Made by a program: the position numbers and the translations under genes. Below are positions 25,180 to 39,455 of a stretch of DNA of 64,000 bases, one piece after another (position 1 is the first letter of the stretch; each line of letters starts with the position of its first letter). Where the stretch lies: NCBI GenBank assembly GCA_039619475.1, contig CM077115.1, forward strand, positions 136,846,172 to 136,910,171, given 5' to 3'. Below the pieces are notes generated by a model, which was not told the origin of the DNA, made no database searches, and worked only from the letters and a program-made list of their open reading frames with translations. This DNA is from Icerya purchasi (lineage: Eukaryota > Arthropoda > Insecta > Hemiptera > Monophlebidae).

Positions 25180-28120
25180 GAATTTACTTACTTACGTTCT
25201 CTATGATTTTCCCCTGCACTGTCTGTTCGCTATTCAGACCGAAAACAGTTGTTAAACATAGGGTTGATGTGTATTTTAATTGCTCACAGGCATGTGTGGA
25301 TTCCCAAAAAAGGTACGTTTGTGATATCTCTTGGCCTGATAAGTCCGCTGCCTCGACTTGAAATTCAATAAACGGTCAAATTTCAACAAAATCGACTACA
25401 CTACTATTCAATAAACTGCGCTTTCCACATTAATTTAACAGGAAAATTAAGAAGGTTAATTTTATTTATAAAAACAATTATCATACACACGCGTGTAATA
25501 TGTTTGTGTATTTTATGCTCGCAAAAAGTTTTAAAAAAAATCAATCTATTTGGATACCGTACAGTAATTTTAATAAAAAAATCTTAACACGATATCTACG
25601 TAGAAAAATAATTAAACCCATTAATTTTAAATTTAAACAAGAATTTCTGTTTTTTTTTGTTTTTTTTTTTTGTATTTATATTATAACCCTTTATGTATTG
25701 TCGTTATTACAGATGGGGAAATACGCTGCTGACAATATTAAATAAAATCATTTATACGCTTGAAATTAACAAAAAATAACCATATTTTTTTTTTTTTTTT
25801 AATTTAGAATTTAAAAAACGCGAAAGAAAAACAAAAAAACATTCTGCCGTCATTTCTAAGAACATTTAGTAGTTTGTCGTTGGAGGTATGCAGGCGGGAC
25901 AGTTTTTAAAGCATAAAAATATCGTGGGCAATGAAACGAAAAACTGAAACTAGCACGCTGCAGTATTATAAGTGCGTTCAACATGCGAAACTGTAATATA
26001 AACATAGACGATGAGGAGGACGATCGAGTAAAACCTGGCACCAAACGAGAACATAAATTACTTAATTTTACCGTTCGACTGTTACAAATAAAAAAATCTC
26101 CCTAGACACTCTCCGTATGCTAATAAACTATTTTTCTGAAAACGAAATCGGTTGGCTAAGTTCGTGCAAAATGAATAGAAATTTAGAAATAAAATGCAAG
26201 AAAGATATCAGCTGTTCAGGTTTCTGAAGTTAAAAAAAAAAAAAAAAAAACCACGACAAAACCACTTTTGTAAATATGAAATAAATAGGGCGCACCACCT
26301 TTATCGAAACACGCTGTGCGATTTTTTTTTTTTTTAACCAAAAATGTTGAACCAACCCGAAAACGAACACGCTCAATTTCTTTTTTTCTTATATATACAT
26401 ATATATACACGCACATACATATATACATATATATACATACACATAAAAATATTAGCCTACTAATTCGAAAAGAGATCAAAATTTTTTTTGCAAAATCTGA
26501 GCCGCCTACAGGTAACAAGTGAACTTAGAGGAAAAATATAATTCTCACCTGATTTTGTTCCCGAAGTGAAACGAAATTCGTACGGGTTTCTGCCTTATTT
26601 CGATATTTCTGTAATACTGTGAAAGGATTGATTTTACCTAAGTTGCCTATATATTTCGGCTAAAATTAACAAATATTGCCGATGATGAATAGAGTAAAGC
26701 TAACAAGCTGCGAATAATTTCGATTTGGTTTATACCAAAAATAAACAAATGCTGATTTTTCTGCTGTTGCTAAATATTAAAAAAGACCCTTCACAGGTTC
26801 ACTCCCGACTTTATATAATTTCTTTGTAAAATATTCAGTTTGTAGAATTTCCAAAAAATTTACAAGGTTCACTTGCTGCGTGGGTCCCAAATAATTTACC
26901 TTTAGAATTTTACGTATATAAACAGTCCAAAAATAAATAAATAAATAAAATCGCAAACTGAAATGTGTATGCGCGTGTGTATTACAAAAAAACAACAACA
27001 ACAACAATAGTTGAATCAATGTTAAGAGAAGACATAACCGCCAGCAAAATAAAATACCAACTGGGAAACTTCTTCCCGCCAACGCCGCCTTAAATTTTCG
27101 CAATTAGAGCTGTATGGTAATAACGGTTTGGAAGAAACTATTCTTTGATCTTTGAAGCTCCGAGGGAAGTAGTAAACCGCTATTGTACTTGCACCAGAGA
27201 ACAAATGCGGCAAGTTATTTAGAACTTCTTAGCCGGCAATTCTGCGAAATTTTCCACCAGTCCAGTGGTAAAGAGAGAAATATATACATTATTATCGACC
27301 GATATCAAAACCACCGCGGGTTAACAGTCTCAATAATTATTCGGTTGAATGAACACTATCGTTTACGTGTTTCATGTCTACTCTGAGATTTATTGGTGGA
27401 GGACAAAACGTCACCAGCTTTGTTTTCAACTAATCGCGTTTAATTGCTCTTCGTGAAAAGCGGCTTTGCGATGACCGGCACACCGCAACGTTTAAATCTC
27501 TAACTGTACAAAAGGAAGGCTATCCATCGAGAACAAAGTGAGTGTGTACCGAGGCCCGCAGAAGGCTGCTAAAAATTATGCGCAAGTGCTAGTGAACAAA
27601 CTACTAGGAAGGGAAGAGAATTGCCCCCGTTTAAAATACAAAAAAGAGACAGTTTAATTCTCTGACAACAGCAACAGCTCCATAACAGTTCAATCAAAAA
27701 TGATGTTTTTAAAGATAATAATATCCGGTAATAATTTTATTACTAATAAAAATCGCATTTCAAATTGTACAGACAGACGAAATAACTTGTCAAAGCCACA
27801 TTATAAGGTGAAACTGTGTCTGCGCCAAATAGCAACCGGTAATGAAATAGTACATTCTGTATATAATGTAAGCTCAAAATCGTTGAGCAATAATTTCTCA
27901 ATTCTGCACATACAGTAATAAAACCACCTGGTCCATATGTTTGAACAGTAACGCTCTTCCCCGTTAAATAGCTAAAGGTACGTCAAAGAAAGAGTCTTTG
28001 CAAACTTACGGTAACGCTGCGACTGGCTTATAATAATAATGTAGGATAAAAACTGTTTCTTTCACTGGCTTCTGAGTAACTCGGTCTCTGTTTACACATG
28101 GAACTTATAAACAAGAGTCA

Positions 28121-28122
<2 letters not shown>

Positions 28123-28200
<78 letters not shown>
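28123..28200. repeat. (AT)39 microsatellite
   Basis: Seventy-eight uninterrupted bases of AT dinucleotides, the longest pure dinucleotide tract in the window. Confidence 0.97.
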
Positions 28201-28205
<5 letters not shown>

Positions 28206-29159
28206 GAACACACAACATTCGCTAAGCTGCGAGGTGATTAAAAACACTCGAATGCAGTAGTGACAGCCAGAAAAAAGGTAAACATAGAATGACGAAGAAA
28301 TACTGAAGTGAAGAATAATTAACTATATGAAATGAGAACGAGCGAACGCTGAACGGATAGATGGTCTCTTCTTATATCCACACCTTTGAAATAAAGTTAG
28401 GTAAGGCTAGAACGCAACATAACATCTACAGATACTAACAATACATAGATGCAAATATCGCACTATAGACACTCACATACAATAGACCGCGCGTTTTATG
28501 TTATCCGCAAAATGTAGGTCACCAGAGTCTACGCTACAGCACATCGGAAACGCAGACTGTAATACAGTAATTATAACGCTAACACAGCGCGGTACACGGT
28601 GTTTCAAACTTAGTACACAATTATCTTTGCTGTCAGTTTAACTGAGCAATGCACGCGCATAAAAAAATTGCATACATACATATATATATATATGTGTGTA
28701 TATATATATGTATATATATATGTATATATATATATATGTATGTATGTTTGTATATATATATATAAAAGATACGTGTGCACGCGGCGAAATTAAAAATAAC
28801 TGCAAATTATTATATTTCAGGTGAAACCGAAACCTTAAATATTTCGAAAAAACCGTGTCCTTATAAACACATTTAATAAATATAATTTAAAATCAAATCA
28901 AAACTAAAATTAAAAAAAAAAAAAAAAAATCGTTAATTTTAAATAAAATTATTTTTAATCGCCTTATTTGGATATGCACTGCTTTTACACATTTAAAAAT
29001 GGTTAATTTGAAGTTCACGGTAAAATGCAGTACGAAATATTTGCCTTTAATATTCAAAAATCTATTATAAAGTAAATTAATTTATAAATACCGGCAAAAA
29101 AATTAGCGGTTAGATGTTTCTCATAAATCATTTAAAAAAATTAGAAAAACTGTACCAAC

Positions 29160-29725
29160 CATTCGAAAAACAATTCACTATGTTCGAAAAAGACAGCAGC
29201 CTTTTTCGTTTTTGGCCCAGTTTTACCCATTTGGCCAGTTATTCATAGTGAGAAAATCCAATGTTTTCTTTATATAGGTCTGTAGGATATTTTTATACAC
29301 ACTTTAATAATGTTGCTTTCCGTACATTATATTTCTCGCATTCACATACAAGGTGGGCCGGCGAATCGTACAATTCGCACGCCGATCACTATCAACCAAA
29401 TTTAAACGTTTTAAATATACCGGACAGAATACGTGACGTAATTTGGTTATCTACACATTGTAATAATGTAATCGCGATTTGTAGTTAGCTTGGTAAACCA
29501 TTATATTCATTCCAGTATTCATTTTGTAGTATGTTATGCCCGATGCCATACTCTTCCCTTTGTGAGAGCTCTCCCCCGTTTTTCAACTATCCCCTCTTTA
29601 ATATTAGGAAGGTAATCTACAGCTAGTTCTGTCCATTCTTAATCTATCGCATGATTTAGGGTAATTCTTTTTACTTGTCTGCTATTTCATTTTCGATTAA
29701 TCCCATCACGATATTTCCTATTTTA
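29160..29725 (-). pseudogene. Relic 3' end of an RNase H-bearing non-LTR element
   Basis: On the minus strand, 29720-29674 reads GLIENEIADK, matching the GIxGNEIADxLAK end of retrotransposon RNase H. About 280 bases on, 29380-29320 reads CELYDSPAHLVCECEKY, a C-terminal CxxC...HxxxC knuckle that retains most key residues. A further weakly readable stretch continues to about 29160. Stops occur throughout. The sequence differs from the 7.1/49.8-kb family, so it is probably a different but related lineage. Confidence 0.65.
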
Positions 29726-32179
29726 CTCGTCTTACGCACGAACAGTTCAATTTTAATTACTCAATATTCAGTATTATTAAGAAATAATACACTTCTCTTG
29801 ATCAATAACAAACGAAAATTCGAAAGAAGAACCCCCCGCGTGAAATCTCGGGACTTTATGAATTTTTTTCCCCGTATGGGTTCGTGTCATTTGTGATATT
29901 TTCAATGATGTGTGACGATCGAACCAAATTCTAGCCGAACGAAGTAAAATTTGCCGCGGACACGCTATACTGGAAAGACACCTGAAACAGTAGCGTCCAG
30001 TATTGTCCGTTATTACAAAATACCACTACAGATGACTATTACGAGAAAGTACCAGTTGTGTTTATATTATAATTTGTTTTGTAATGTAAACATATTCTCG
30101 CACTTACGTAAAGTTAATCCATAGTTAATTTACTAATAATACCTATATAGATTATTACAGAAATATATTTAAACGCTGAACAACATATTACTATATGAAT
30201 TTATCTTCGAATTTTACTTCCGCCCTGATTTATGTTATATTTTTATCGACTTTTCATAATTTATAAAGAATGTTCTTAGAATTATTCAAATCTAGTATTG
30301 TACTAATTCGCCGCTTTTTAATTATAATATATTCTGCAGTAACTTTCACAATAAAACCAATCTAGACGCATATAAAAACATATGCCGTGTACTGCACATA
30401 AACGATGTTACTATTAAAATTACATCTCCTACTACGTTTTATTAATCGAAATCAAATTTTAAGCATTCCTCCGAAATACCGGATAAAGTGTACATCTCTA
30501 AAACGATTATACGCTCTTTATTAATTAAAATAGTACGATGTAAGCACCAGTGTGACTTCTAAATCTGTCGGCTGAATGTATTAGCGGTTACAGTAGAACA
30601 ATTGCTGGCAACAGTTCACGAAACCGCTGTTTTCGACTCTTGTCGTATTCAGTTATCAGTGAGCTGTGTAAGATTTTTTTCAATTAAAGTAACTGCACAT
30701 ACGACAGGAGATGATTTTTGTGAAAATAAAATCTAAGTAGCAACAGTCGCGTAAGATTCTAATGAAAGAAAACATTTTTCTATAGCGATATATCGGGGGA
30801 TTACTTACGCCGAGGAACCCATAGCTATTGTACAATTAATCGAGTCGGGTTAAGATCAAATATCTTTAACACACGTCACGCTGGTCATAATTTGAAGAGC
30901 AAATATATAATAGTTTTTATTTTTTACCCTCTTCTTTCCTACAAAACAAATTCTCTAAAATACCAGAACAAAAAACGCATAACATGGTGGCTACTGAAAT
31001 ATGATTTTTAAATTCCCGGTTTTCCTGGTCCAAATCCTCCCGATTTCCTGATAACTAGAATTGTGCAAAAAAGAAGAACGGGATTTCTTTATTACTATTG
31101 ATAATATTTGACGACCATCGCAGCATATTTCATCATATGAATAAAACAGAACTTTGTAATTTTTATTTAAAGTAAAGAAAAATTAAAAAGTGCATTCATT
31201 TTTCGCTTCAAATGTTTAAAAATATCGCTTTTACCTGTTTTTACTTTGTTTTCCGATTAGGTGGTCACTTGCACAATTAATAACGGTAGGAATTGCGAAC
31301 CATTCTTCTTTAAAAAAGGAAAATAATGTTGCAGAGTAGCGTTTCTTAACCTGGCATGCATAATTACCACCCAGAAGGGTTTACAAAAGTTCGAATTATT
31401 ATAAATTTTTACACGAAGTTATACGGTAAAAATTATATTATAAAATCGGACATTTACCATACTCGGGGGCAAATATATTGGTAATTCGAATAACGGTTTC
31501 AATATGTACTTATTATAATTTCGAGAAACTTGAAATTTTACATCACTTAATTGAAGAAAATAATACAAGAGTCCGTATCGCGAATAAGAACACTGCCGCT
31601 GCAAGACATCAAATTCGTGTTAATCCCATTAGTAGACTGTACTAATTTAAGCTGCAATAAATCATCGAATTTTTAATTCGAAAATCGAACAAATAATTTG
31701 AACAGATCTGGAATAATACATTATAGGAAGAAAAATCGCAAATATCATTACGCGTACGGAATTTTAGCGACATTCAAATTTTTATCGACCGGAAAATATG
31801 CATTACCATTCCATGAAACTGTAAAGCCAGAGGGAAGTGCACAACAGCTGCTACATCTACGTAGTCTTCGAAAATTATATGTATAAGCCTAGCGTAATGC
31901 TTCGAACTGTCGAAAAGGAAATAATAAACAGATATTTGAAGAGTTTAAGTGCGAAAACGGAGCAAATTAAAATAATTCATTTCTATCATCAGATATAAAT
32001 ATCGTACAGAGGAAAGGAGAAAGACAATCGCAGCACATATGAGCACAACGATGTAAAATCGGAATGCTCGCGTATAAAACCGGGCACTCATTTTCGTCAC
32101 ACGTTACACACACGTTCACCATATTAGCCTCTTCACTGTTAGAAACCCCCACCCCGACACGCGTGGCAGTGAATTTGTT

Positions 32180-32950
32180 CGCGTCTGTCTTTTGAACTTG
32201 AGCCAGAAATTCTTGTCTACGTCTTCGTGAAACATCCGCAGCAACAAACTAACTCGGATGAAACGAAAATGAACCACGAAGAATGTTACGACGATGGTTT
32301 AAAAAGTTACTTTCCAAAAAGTCGCTTCTCAAAATTCGACAAAACCGGCGAGAACGCGCGCGCACTAGTGTGATGATTACATGCGATTCAAAAACAAATG
32401 ATACGAGGCAAGATAATTTCGAGTTTCCAAACTTGTTTCGTGAATGTACATCGAAACTCGACGCCGCGAACAATAATAGACCAATGTATCGTGTAGTAAA
32501 ATGAGATTAAAATACTTTAGAGCTGTTTTAGATTTGCCCTCCTTCAGCTCAAGTAAAAAATTACGATTGAGCGACCTTTTCCGAAAATTGAACCGATTCG
32601 CAAAATTTGTCTGCACGACAAGTCAAGGTACAGCAAACTTGATCGTCACTTCGAAAAAGGAAAACCGAGATAGATATTTTCCATTTTCAACACGGAAAAC
32701 CCCGACTGAAAAATGGTATTGCGTGCAAGATGGCCGGTGTGCGTTTTTAGAATGTCCTTTGAAAAGAATCGTATTATCCAGCGTGGGTGAATAGTTTTTC
32801 GACAACTATCCAAAACGCACCATTAGCGAATCACATTAATGAACTTCTTCTTAATGGAAGAGTAAAAAGTCGAAAACGTAATCAGACTTTCGCGACTAAA
32901 TAAAACGGGGAAAAGTGAGATACGTAACTCGAAGTAGGCTATTTACTTCC
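32180..32950. other. CpG-richer patch with frames on both strands; possible regulatory DNA
   Basis: Compared with its flanks this segment has clearly more CpG dinucleotides, for example the run of CG steps in AACGCGCGCG near 32350. It carries overlapping open frames of 70-97 codons on both strands. One plus-strand motif near 32727, AAGATGGCCG, resembles a YY1/Pho site. No domain is recognisable in any frame. It could be an unmethylated promoter or first-exon region, or an isochore-like fluctuation. Confidence 0.25.
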
Positions 32951-33893
32951 ACACCGCGTATGAAAAACAGACGCAATCGAGGTTAACACAACATGTGTTC
33001 TATATTATATTTTAACGCACATGTAGTAATTTTCCCGTCGTGCAAAATGTTTTTTTTTTCTTTTTTTTTTGAGGGGGGAGGGGCTTTTTATTGCTCGATA
33101 ATAATAAACAATCCTTATGCAACATATTAGTTTATAATGTAATGAAAATACTAACCCGCCGAAAAACTTTGCGCGCCGATCTTATAGAATTCTAAAGCAA
33201 AAAAACTCTACACGGTTCTCGAGATTAGTATTTTTTTAAATTTGAACTCTTATATCTAAATATACGTATCATTAATTAATAATCGCTTTAAATTGTATGT
33301 ATCTAGGAAGGGCGGCATCACAAGTATTGACAATACATACATATAAATGAATTCCAATCACATCTAACGTTTTCATTATAAAACCTACATGGAAGAAAAT
33401 TAAATACCATGTTGTATTTAAAACACACTAGGGTCAATAAATATTAACTTCTTCAATTAGACATAATTACGATGAAAATTAAAAATTAACACGCGCACAC
33501 ACATACAGACATTTTCTGTGTCACTAATCGTACTCTAATTTATTTAAACACGCATCAATGATGTATGGATACCCGCAGCATTCAGCACCTAAATAATAAC
33601 CGCATATGAAATTCCATTAAAATAATTATGAAATATTTCAGGAGGGGAAAGCCATATGTAAATTTAGCAATACATAGACACACTACTAAACACAGATCGT
33701 TATTTAAAACTTTACATTTTACCTTTCGGTTGAAGATCCAATAAATCAGCTACAAAACTCAGTTTTATTACATAACCGTTTCAGAATGACAACAGAATCG
33801 CGCGGTAATTGGCAATTTATTCAAGCATGCGTTCAGCAGTTAAATCTAAAACCGAAGTTGGTCTTTCACCTTTGCACTTTTTTCTTCTTCATA

Positions 33894-33895
<2 letters not shown>

Positions 33896-33939
<44 letters not shown>
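33896..33939. repeat. Poly(A) run of 44
   Basis: Forty-four uninterrupted A preceded by CTTCTTCATAAT. It could be the tail of a short plus-strand retroposed sequence, but I found no target-site duplication and no recognisable body upstream. Confidence 0.9.
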
Positions 33940-33941
<2 letters not shown>

Positions 33942-36900
33942 GGAAGAAAAAGAATTAAGCCTGGCATTTAGTTAAATTTTTTTTAAACAATCCACTTTCG
34001 GAGTTCCGTTGAAACAAAGGATGATTAAATTTTAAGCAAACAAATATGGGTCTACCTCAATACCATCTAAATACAAACTACAACCTCGATTCACAGTAAT
34101 CAAAAGACTGAAGCAAAAACGGGCTATTTACAAAGTTAACCGCCATTTGCGTTCGGGCTTTTTAAGCTGGTTTTTCACGTTCGCTTTAACAGAGAACAAA
34201 CAAGAAGTGTGCACATGCTGGCTGGTTTTAACCGGGACGATGGAAACCAGGCAACTCCATCAAGGTCGACTCGTTCGCCGACAGGATAAAGAGATCAATT
34301 ATTTTGGCGCGAAAAAATCTTGCACTTAGAGGTAACTGCGCACGCATGAAACACACTACAGCCGGGGTATTGCATTTCATCATATTTTCGTTAGTTTCAC
34401 GGAAATTAGAAGGACAATGTAGTTATACATATATTTGAATTAATTAAATTGGAATTTCACAGAAAAATATTAAAGTTCTGGAATATATTTGAAATTTGCA
34501 ATAATTCAAACAGACGATACAGAAACAAACCTGCAAAAATGGACATGTCATGAAGCGTTCTATAAGCCTTTTTTTTTAAAGCATAAACGTAGATCAATAT
34601 AAAATTAACATTAAGATCACTAAATTGCTTAATGAATTAACAACATTCGTGTAATCTTTCCGCGAGAAAATAGCGTAAGTACATAATGCAAACTGTTTGT
34701 ACCAATTTTACGATACAAAGACAGCAATAACCGGTGTCTATACATAAATAGGCAAAGACAAAACAGTTCAGTACCTTCTTCTCGTTTGATTATTAACAGA
34801 TTTTCTTTTTTTTCTGTTTAGTAGCTATGATGATCTTTAGTGTTATCAGTAAAAAAAATTTGGAAACATTTTTTTTCCTTATATAAATAAAAAAATTAAT
34901 ATAAAATAAATGAAATCGCTATAGCTAGTTAATTTGTTCTTATTTAAATGTTTTAATTTTTCTTAATAATCATCATTATTGGCTTTTTTACAGTTTACTA
35001 AATCTTAAGGTGCCGTCATTTAATATCAATAAATGAGGGTTTTTAAATTGTGATTTACCGTTATTTTATTGAATTTATTTTTTATTCAATAGTACAGATA
35101 AAAATGTATTTGGAAATATGCAAAATCATATATGTTTTCCTCAAATTTTTAATAATAATTATGGTCGAATTTCGGTAAATGGGCGAACACTAGTTAAAAT
35201 AATTACTTCAAACGAGTAAGTTAAAAAAAAAATAAAAAAAAAAAAAATAAACAGATGCAAAAAAGTTGTAAAACGATAAAAATTAAAATAAAAAACGGTT
35301 CCTCTCGTATAGTACCGTGATTATTTTGCGAATCGGACATTTTAAAACTGGCGAAATTTATGTGCTTCTTGAACAGTACACGACGCATTCAACCTATTTT
35401 CTAAAAGGGTATTTTGAGGTTTTGATGACAAATTTTAAACGGTTAATACTCAAACGTCGTCTAGTGCCATTTATAGCCGGTGATCAGCAAACTTTATCAA
35501 CTAATATAGTATATAGCAACATCATTATATACACAGTATTAAGATACCGAAATTATTTAACTTATTTAAAACCCTGTCCCTGAATTTCAATTTTTACGAA
35601 AAGTGCTATCGTGTTATTAGACTTTGAATACTCGGCGAAACTCAGTGTACACAATCGTCCGACTGAGGCTAATGCAATAATATTTCTTACGTAAAAATCA
35701 GTAAAGTCGTTTTACTTAAAGAACAAAAACCGAAACTTTTCTTCAAGGTATTTTTTACGATTTTTCCACTTATTTATTAATTTCACGACTACGGCCACCG
35801 AGGGACTACCAGTGCGCCAATAACATTACTTACCGGAAAATTAACTAAAATGAAAATACTTCGTAGATTACGATGACAGGGAATATACGCCCTATGTAAG
35901 GCTTAAAACATTTCGAAAATAAAAGTAAAAATAAAATTGAAGAAAAACAGCATCCCTATAAATTAACAACGTTAAAATATTATTTAACTAAATTATGAAA
36001 TCGGCGTAATATCCGATAAACTAAACCCTTACTCTTTAATTAAAGTAAAATAAGCCCCATACCCCTGACGACAAGGCATTGGGGATTGTGTGAAATTAAT
36101 CTTTTCATAATGATATTAAACTTAATCTGAAGAGAATATATATTGGGGGGGGGGGGGGGGGTTCTTTTCTCATGGGATCCGTCTTTACTATCCCAGATAT
36201 CTCTGATACAACCAATATTCAATTTAAGATTAGGAATATAAACTTAGGAGCGACTTGGATAACGAGACAACTGCCGAAAATCCATGATGCCTCTGGTATA
36301 GCAGCCGAATACCGTAACTACTAGAGACTACCCCGCTATAATTACCGGAATATTTTAGGTCGAACGTATTCCAAGTTTTAGAAGCGTTCACTCCATTGGC
36401 AAAATGAACTCTTACATTATGTACACCTTACAAAGCCGCCTATGTAAGCTAATATTACATTTCCAGATTGTTACATATTCACGTAACCTGTTATTTAACA
36501 CAATCTCCACCAATGAGGAGCCTTCTCGAAAAACTTTATTTTGTTACGCGCGAAAATAATTATAAACAATAGCATCTGGCAACAACGGTGTTTTTTCATT
36601 CAGAAGGAATTGTGGCGAACCCGACCTATTTTTGGTCCTCTATAAATGCAAATAACACTTTTTAATTGAAGAAATGCGTTTTTTTTTCCTTTTCTTTCAA
36701 TTATTTCACACTTCCGCCAACTGTTAATAACATTTTTCACAGAAAGCAATTTAACGATTTCTTCTCGGTTAGAAAATGTTTCGCTAATAGCGATCTCATC
36801 GTTATTCTAAACGCAAAGCATTGTCGCGACAGGTTAAGAGTGCGATACAACTGGAAAGCAGCTAATAACACGCGAAAAGAATGAAGTAACGATGCTGGTC

Positions 36901-39415
36901 GTAAGATCAATGCAGGAATTTCGCATGCATACAATATGCACGGACATGTAAAATGACGAAATAAAGCAGTCGGTGAACAACAAGAGAAAAAGGTTTGAAC
37001 TTCAATAAGCTCAACCGTTTGGAGCCAGGTCATCTTTGCGGGGAGGGCTTTCTCTCCGACGAAAAATATCGCATATTGGTACAAAAGAACTCGCCGCTTG
37101 TTTTTAATGAATGAAACAATGCTATACTGCGGGCATATGAATGAGCATGGGTTACTAACATGACGTGACATTCTATGCAAACCATGACTATGACGTCGAA
37201 TTCGAGTCACTTTTTTTTATCTAATTTTTTCTCTATTCAGAGGCTAACGAACTTACCAATACAATGAATTACTAAAAATAACGTCGTTCGAGTAAAAAAA
37301 TAAATAAAGTGTTCTTTTACATACTTCAATAACCGCGTAATTTGAGCCGGTGCTGAACAGTAAGCGAATAATCTGCAATCAAAAAATAAAAACATTAGTT
37401 GCGTCCTGCCTAAACACTCCGCTATTAATATTTTACAATTTTTTTTTCTTTCTCCTTTTTTTTTGATCCACTTGAAATTTTAAATTACTTCTCGAAAATA
37501 ATTTCCAATCGATATGATTTTTGACCAAGAATCACTCTGAATTTTGCGCAGGCACACAGCATTATGTTAAGGTCAAGAACAAATCCATGACTTTATGCTT
37601 TTCCGTATAGCGAAAAAAATGCGCAATTCTTTTTCCACAGTTTTAGACCGAACTGGTAGGTATAAATAAAATCTCGAGTAATTAGGCATTTAGATTAAAA
37701 ACTGTACGCTCACCAGTAATTACTAATAATCGTTATTTCATACAAAAATCGATTCGATATTAAGTAAAACAAAGAACATACATTACAGATGATGACCCCT
37801 CCCCCCATAGTTTAAAACTTTTATCAGTACAAACATTGCATGCACTCCGAGTGTGTATGTTTCTGGATATAAGTAGGAGAACTAATTTCTCTCCCATTAT
37901 GATATGCAAACAATTTATCTTTCTCATTTCATTGTTGGTTATTTCAACAAAGACGTTTTAGCATACTTATCGCGTTGATGCTTATCAAATTAAACCAACA
38001 GGTCCCGATTGTGGTCTAAGGCTCGTTAATAGGTCCGTCATGTCTATTAATTCCGTTTTAAATTCATATAGAACATGATTCATTTCATTAACACATACAT
38101 AAACTATATGAGTAATTATGGATCGCAAAGTTAACACGAATTCATGTAGAAATAATGGACAGGATCAAACCAAAAATGTAATAGCACACAAAGTATAAAT
38201 ATTAATTGTAGGCTAAAAAGATGATTTGTTATACATATCGACTAGTTATCAGCAGTGTGTTTGCTTGACGATAACTCTAGAGCAGTTTTTTTGAAAACTA
38301 TTTTGTGGATCACTAAAAAAACTAGGTCTTATTCAGCGACTTCCGGAAATGTATAAAGATTTATAAACAATCATACGTATGTTTTTAAGCAAAACAGTAT
38401 GTTCAAGAACTGGAAAAAAAAACTATATCCAGAAAATGTACTAGCTGACAAAATTATATTATCATTCCGATAAACAAAAAAAAATTGAATAATAGTTTAT
38501 AAACGGAAAAACAGTTTCTTATCAATAAAATTTGTAACTTTTTGTTAGTTTCAAAAGTATACCAGAAAAATTTGGGTGCGGCTGTGCTGGGGCACAGGAC
38601 CGTTGATTTAACGTATCGGTTTAAGTATTTATATATATTTATATATATTTATATATATATATATATATATACACAGACATACATATATAAATATATGCGG
38701 TGAAAAATAATAGTCGTTGCGTTGCACGAGCAATTTTAAAGACGTTTCACGTCAAAAACAGTAGCTCACAGACGTGACAGAAAACCCATTATTGATTGAC
38801 ACTCTAAATCATTATAAATGGGAAACCTACTTACTTAATTAAGCGGTCCCTGAATAACAAAAGAAAAATAAGTTTTCGAAAAAATTTGACGCGGTTAAAA
38901 ATTAGGTTTAAAAACATCAGAAAGATGCGATAAAGTGAACAGTCTGCGAGTATCGTGTTTTTAAGAAAAATTTAAAACCATTATAATATTTAAATACTTC
39001 GACAAAGTTCAAAATTTTCCAATAATTCCCGCGGCATCAACGACAGCTCGATTATCAAATTATCGAAGAAAATATAACACCAAGTTAGTTAACCTAACAG
39101 TTTTAAGAAATACATGGACGCAGCCGTTAAGACAACGATTACGTATCTATAGAGACGCATCTCATATATTCCTGAACACAAGAGAAGTCATTCAAAATCT
39201 CTTTTACTAATAACACGCAGCCGGTATTGTTTTTTTTTATATATATATATTTTTTTTTTTAATGACTCTATAACCTCAGTTGGGAATGGTTTAAAAGTTA
39301 TATTTTATATTAAACCATTAATATCGTGATTATGGTTCTGTAAAACCGAAAATGTTCGGCGAATTTATACTTATATAATTATTAATTGTGTTTGTATTTA
39401 TGTTTCGTTCATTAT

Positions 39416-39418
<3 letters not shown>

Positions 39419-39453
<35 letters not shown>
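39419..39453. repeat. Poly(T) run of 35 (possible minus-strand poly(A) tail)
   Basis: On the minus strand the run is immediately preceded by TCTGATGAATA, so an AATAAA-like signal abuts the A tract, as at the end of the Jockey-like element at 60.5 kb. No coding domain or target-site duplication was found in the adjacent 200 bases. Confidence 0.8.

Positions 39454-39455
<2 letters not shown>

Larger units (their letters stand above)
24363..29159. other. No recognisable protein gene; microsatellites
   Basis: AT-rich DNA with homopolymers and microsatellites (26393-26446 TA/CA; 28123-28200 pure TA; 28676-28762 mixed TA/TG). A tRNA-like sequence at 25107-25179 is listed separately. Frames such as 26316-26522 are translations of simple repeats. 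Nothing else is supported. Confidence 0.55.

Noticed and set aside
26216..26522. Frames of about 68-100 codons on both strands
   Set aside because: They are translations of TA/CA microsatellite and homopolymer sequence.
33780..33939. SINE or processed pseudogene ending in the 44-base poly(A)
   Set aside because: No target-site duplication, Pol III boxes or recognisable body were found upstream.
36737..37210. 157-codon minus-strand frame as a gene
   Set aside because: No domain is recognisable, a plus-strand frame overlaps it, and there is no splice or promoter context. A frame of this length is not surprising among 64 kb searched in six frames.
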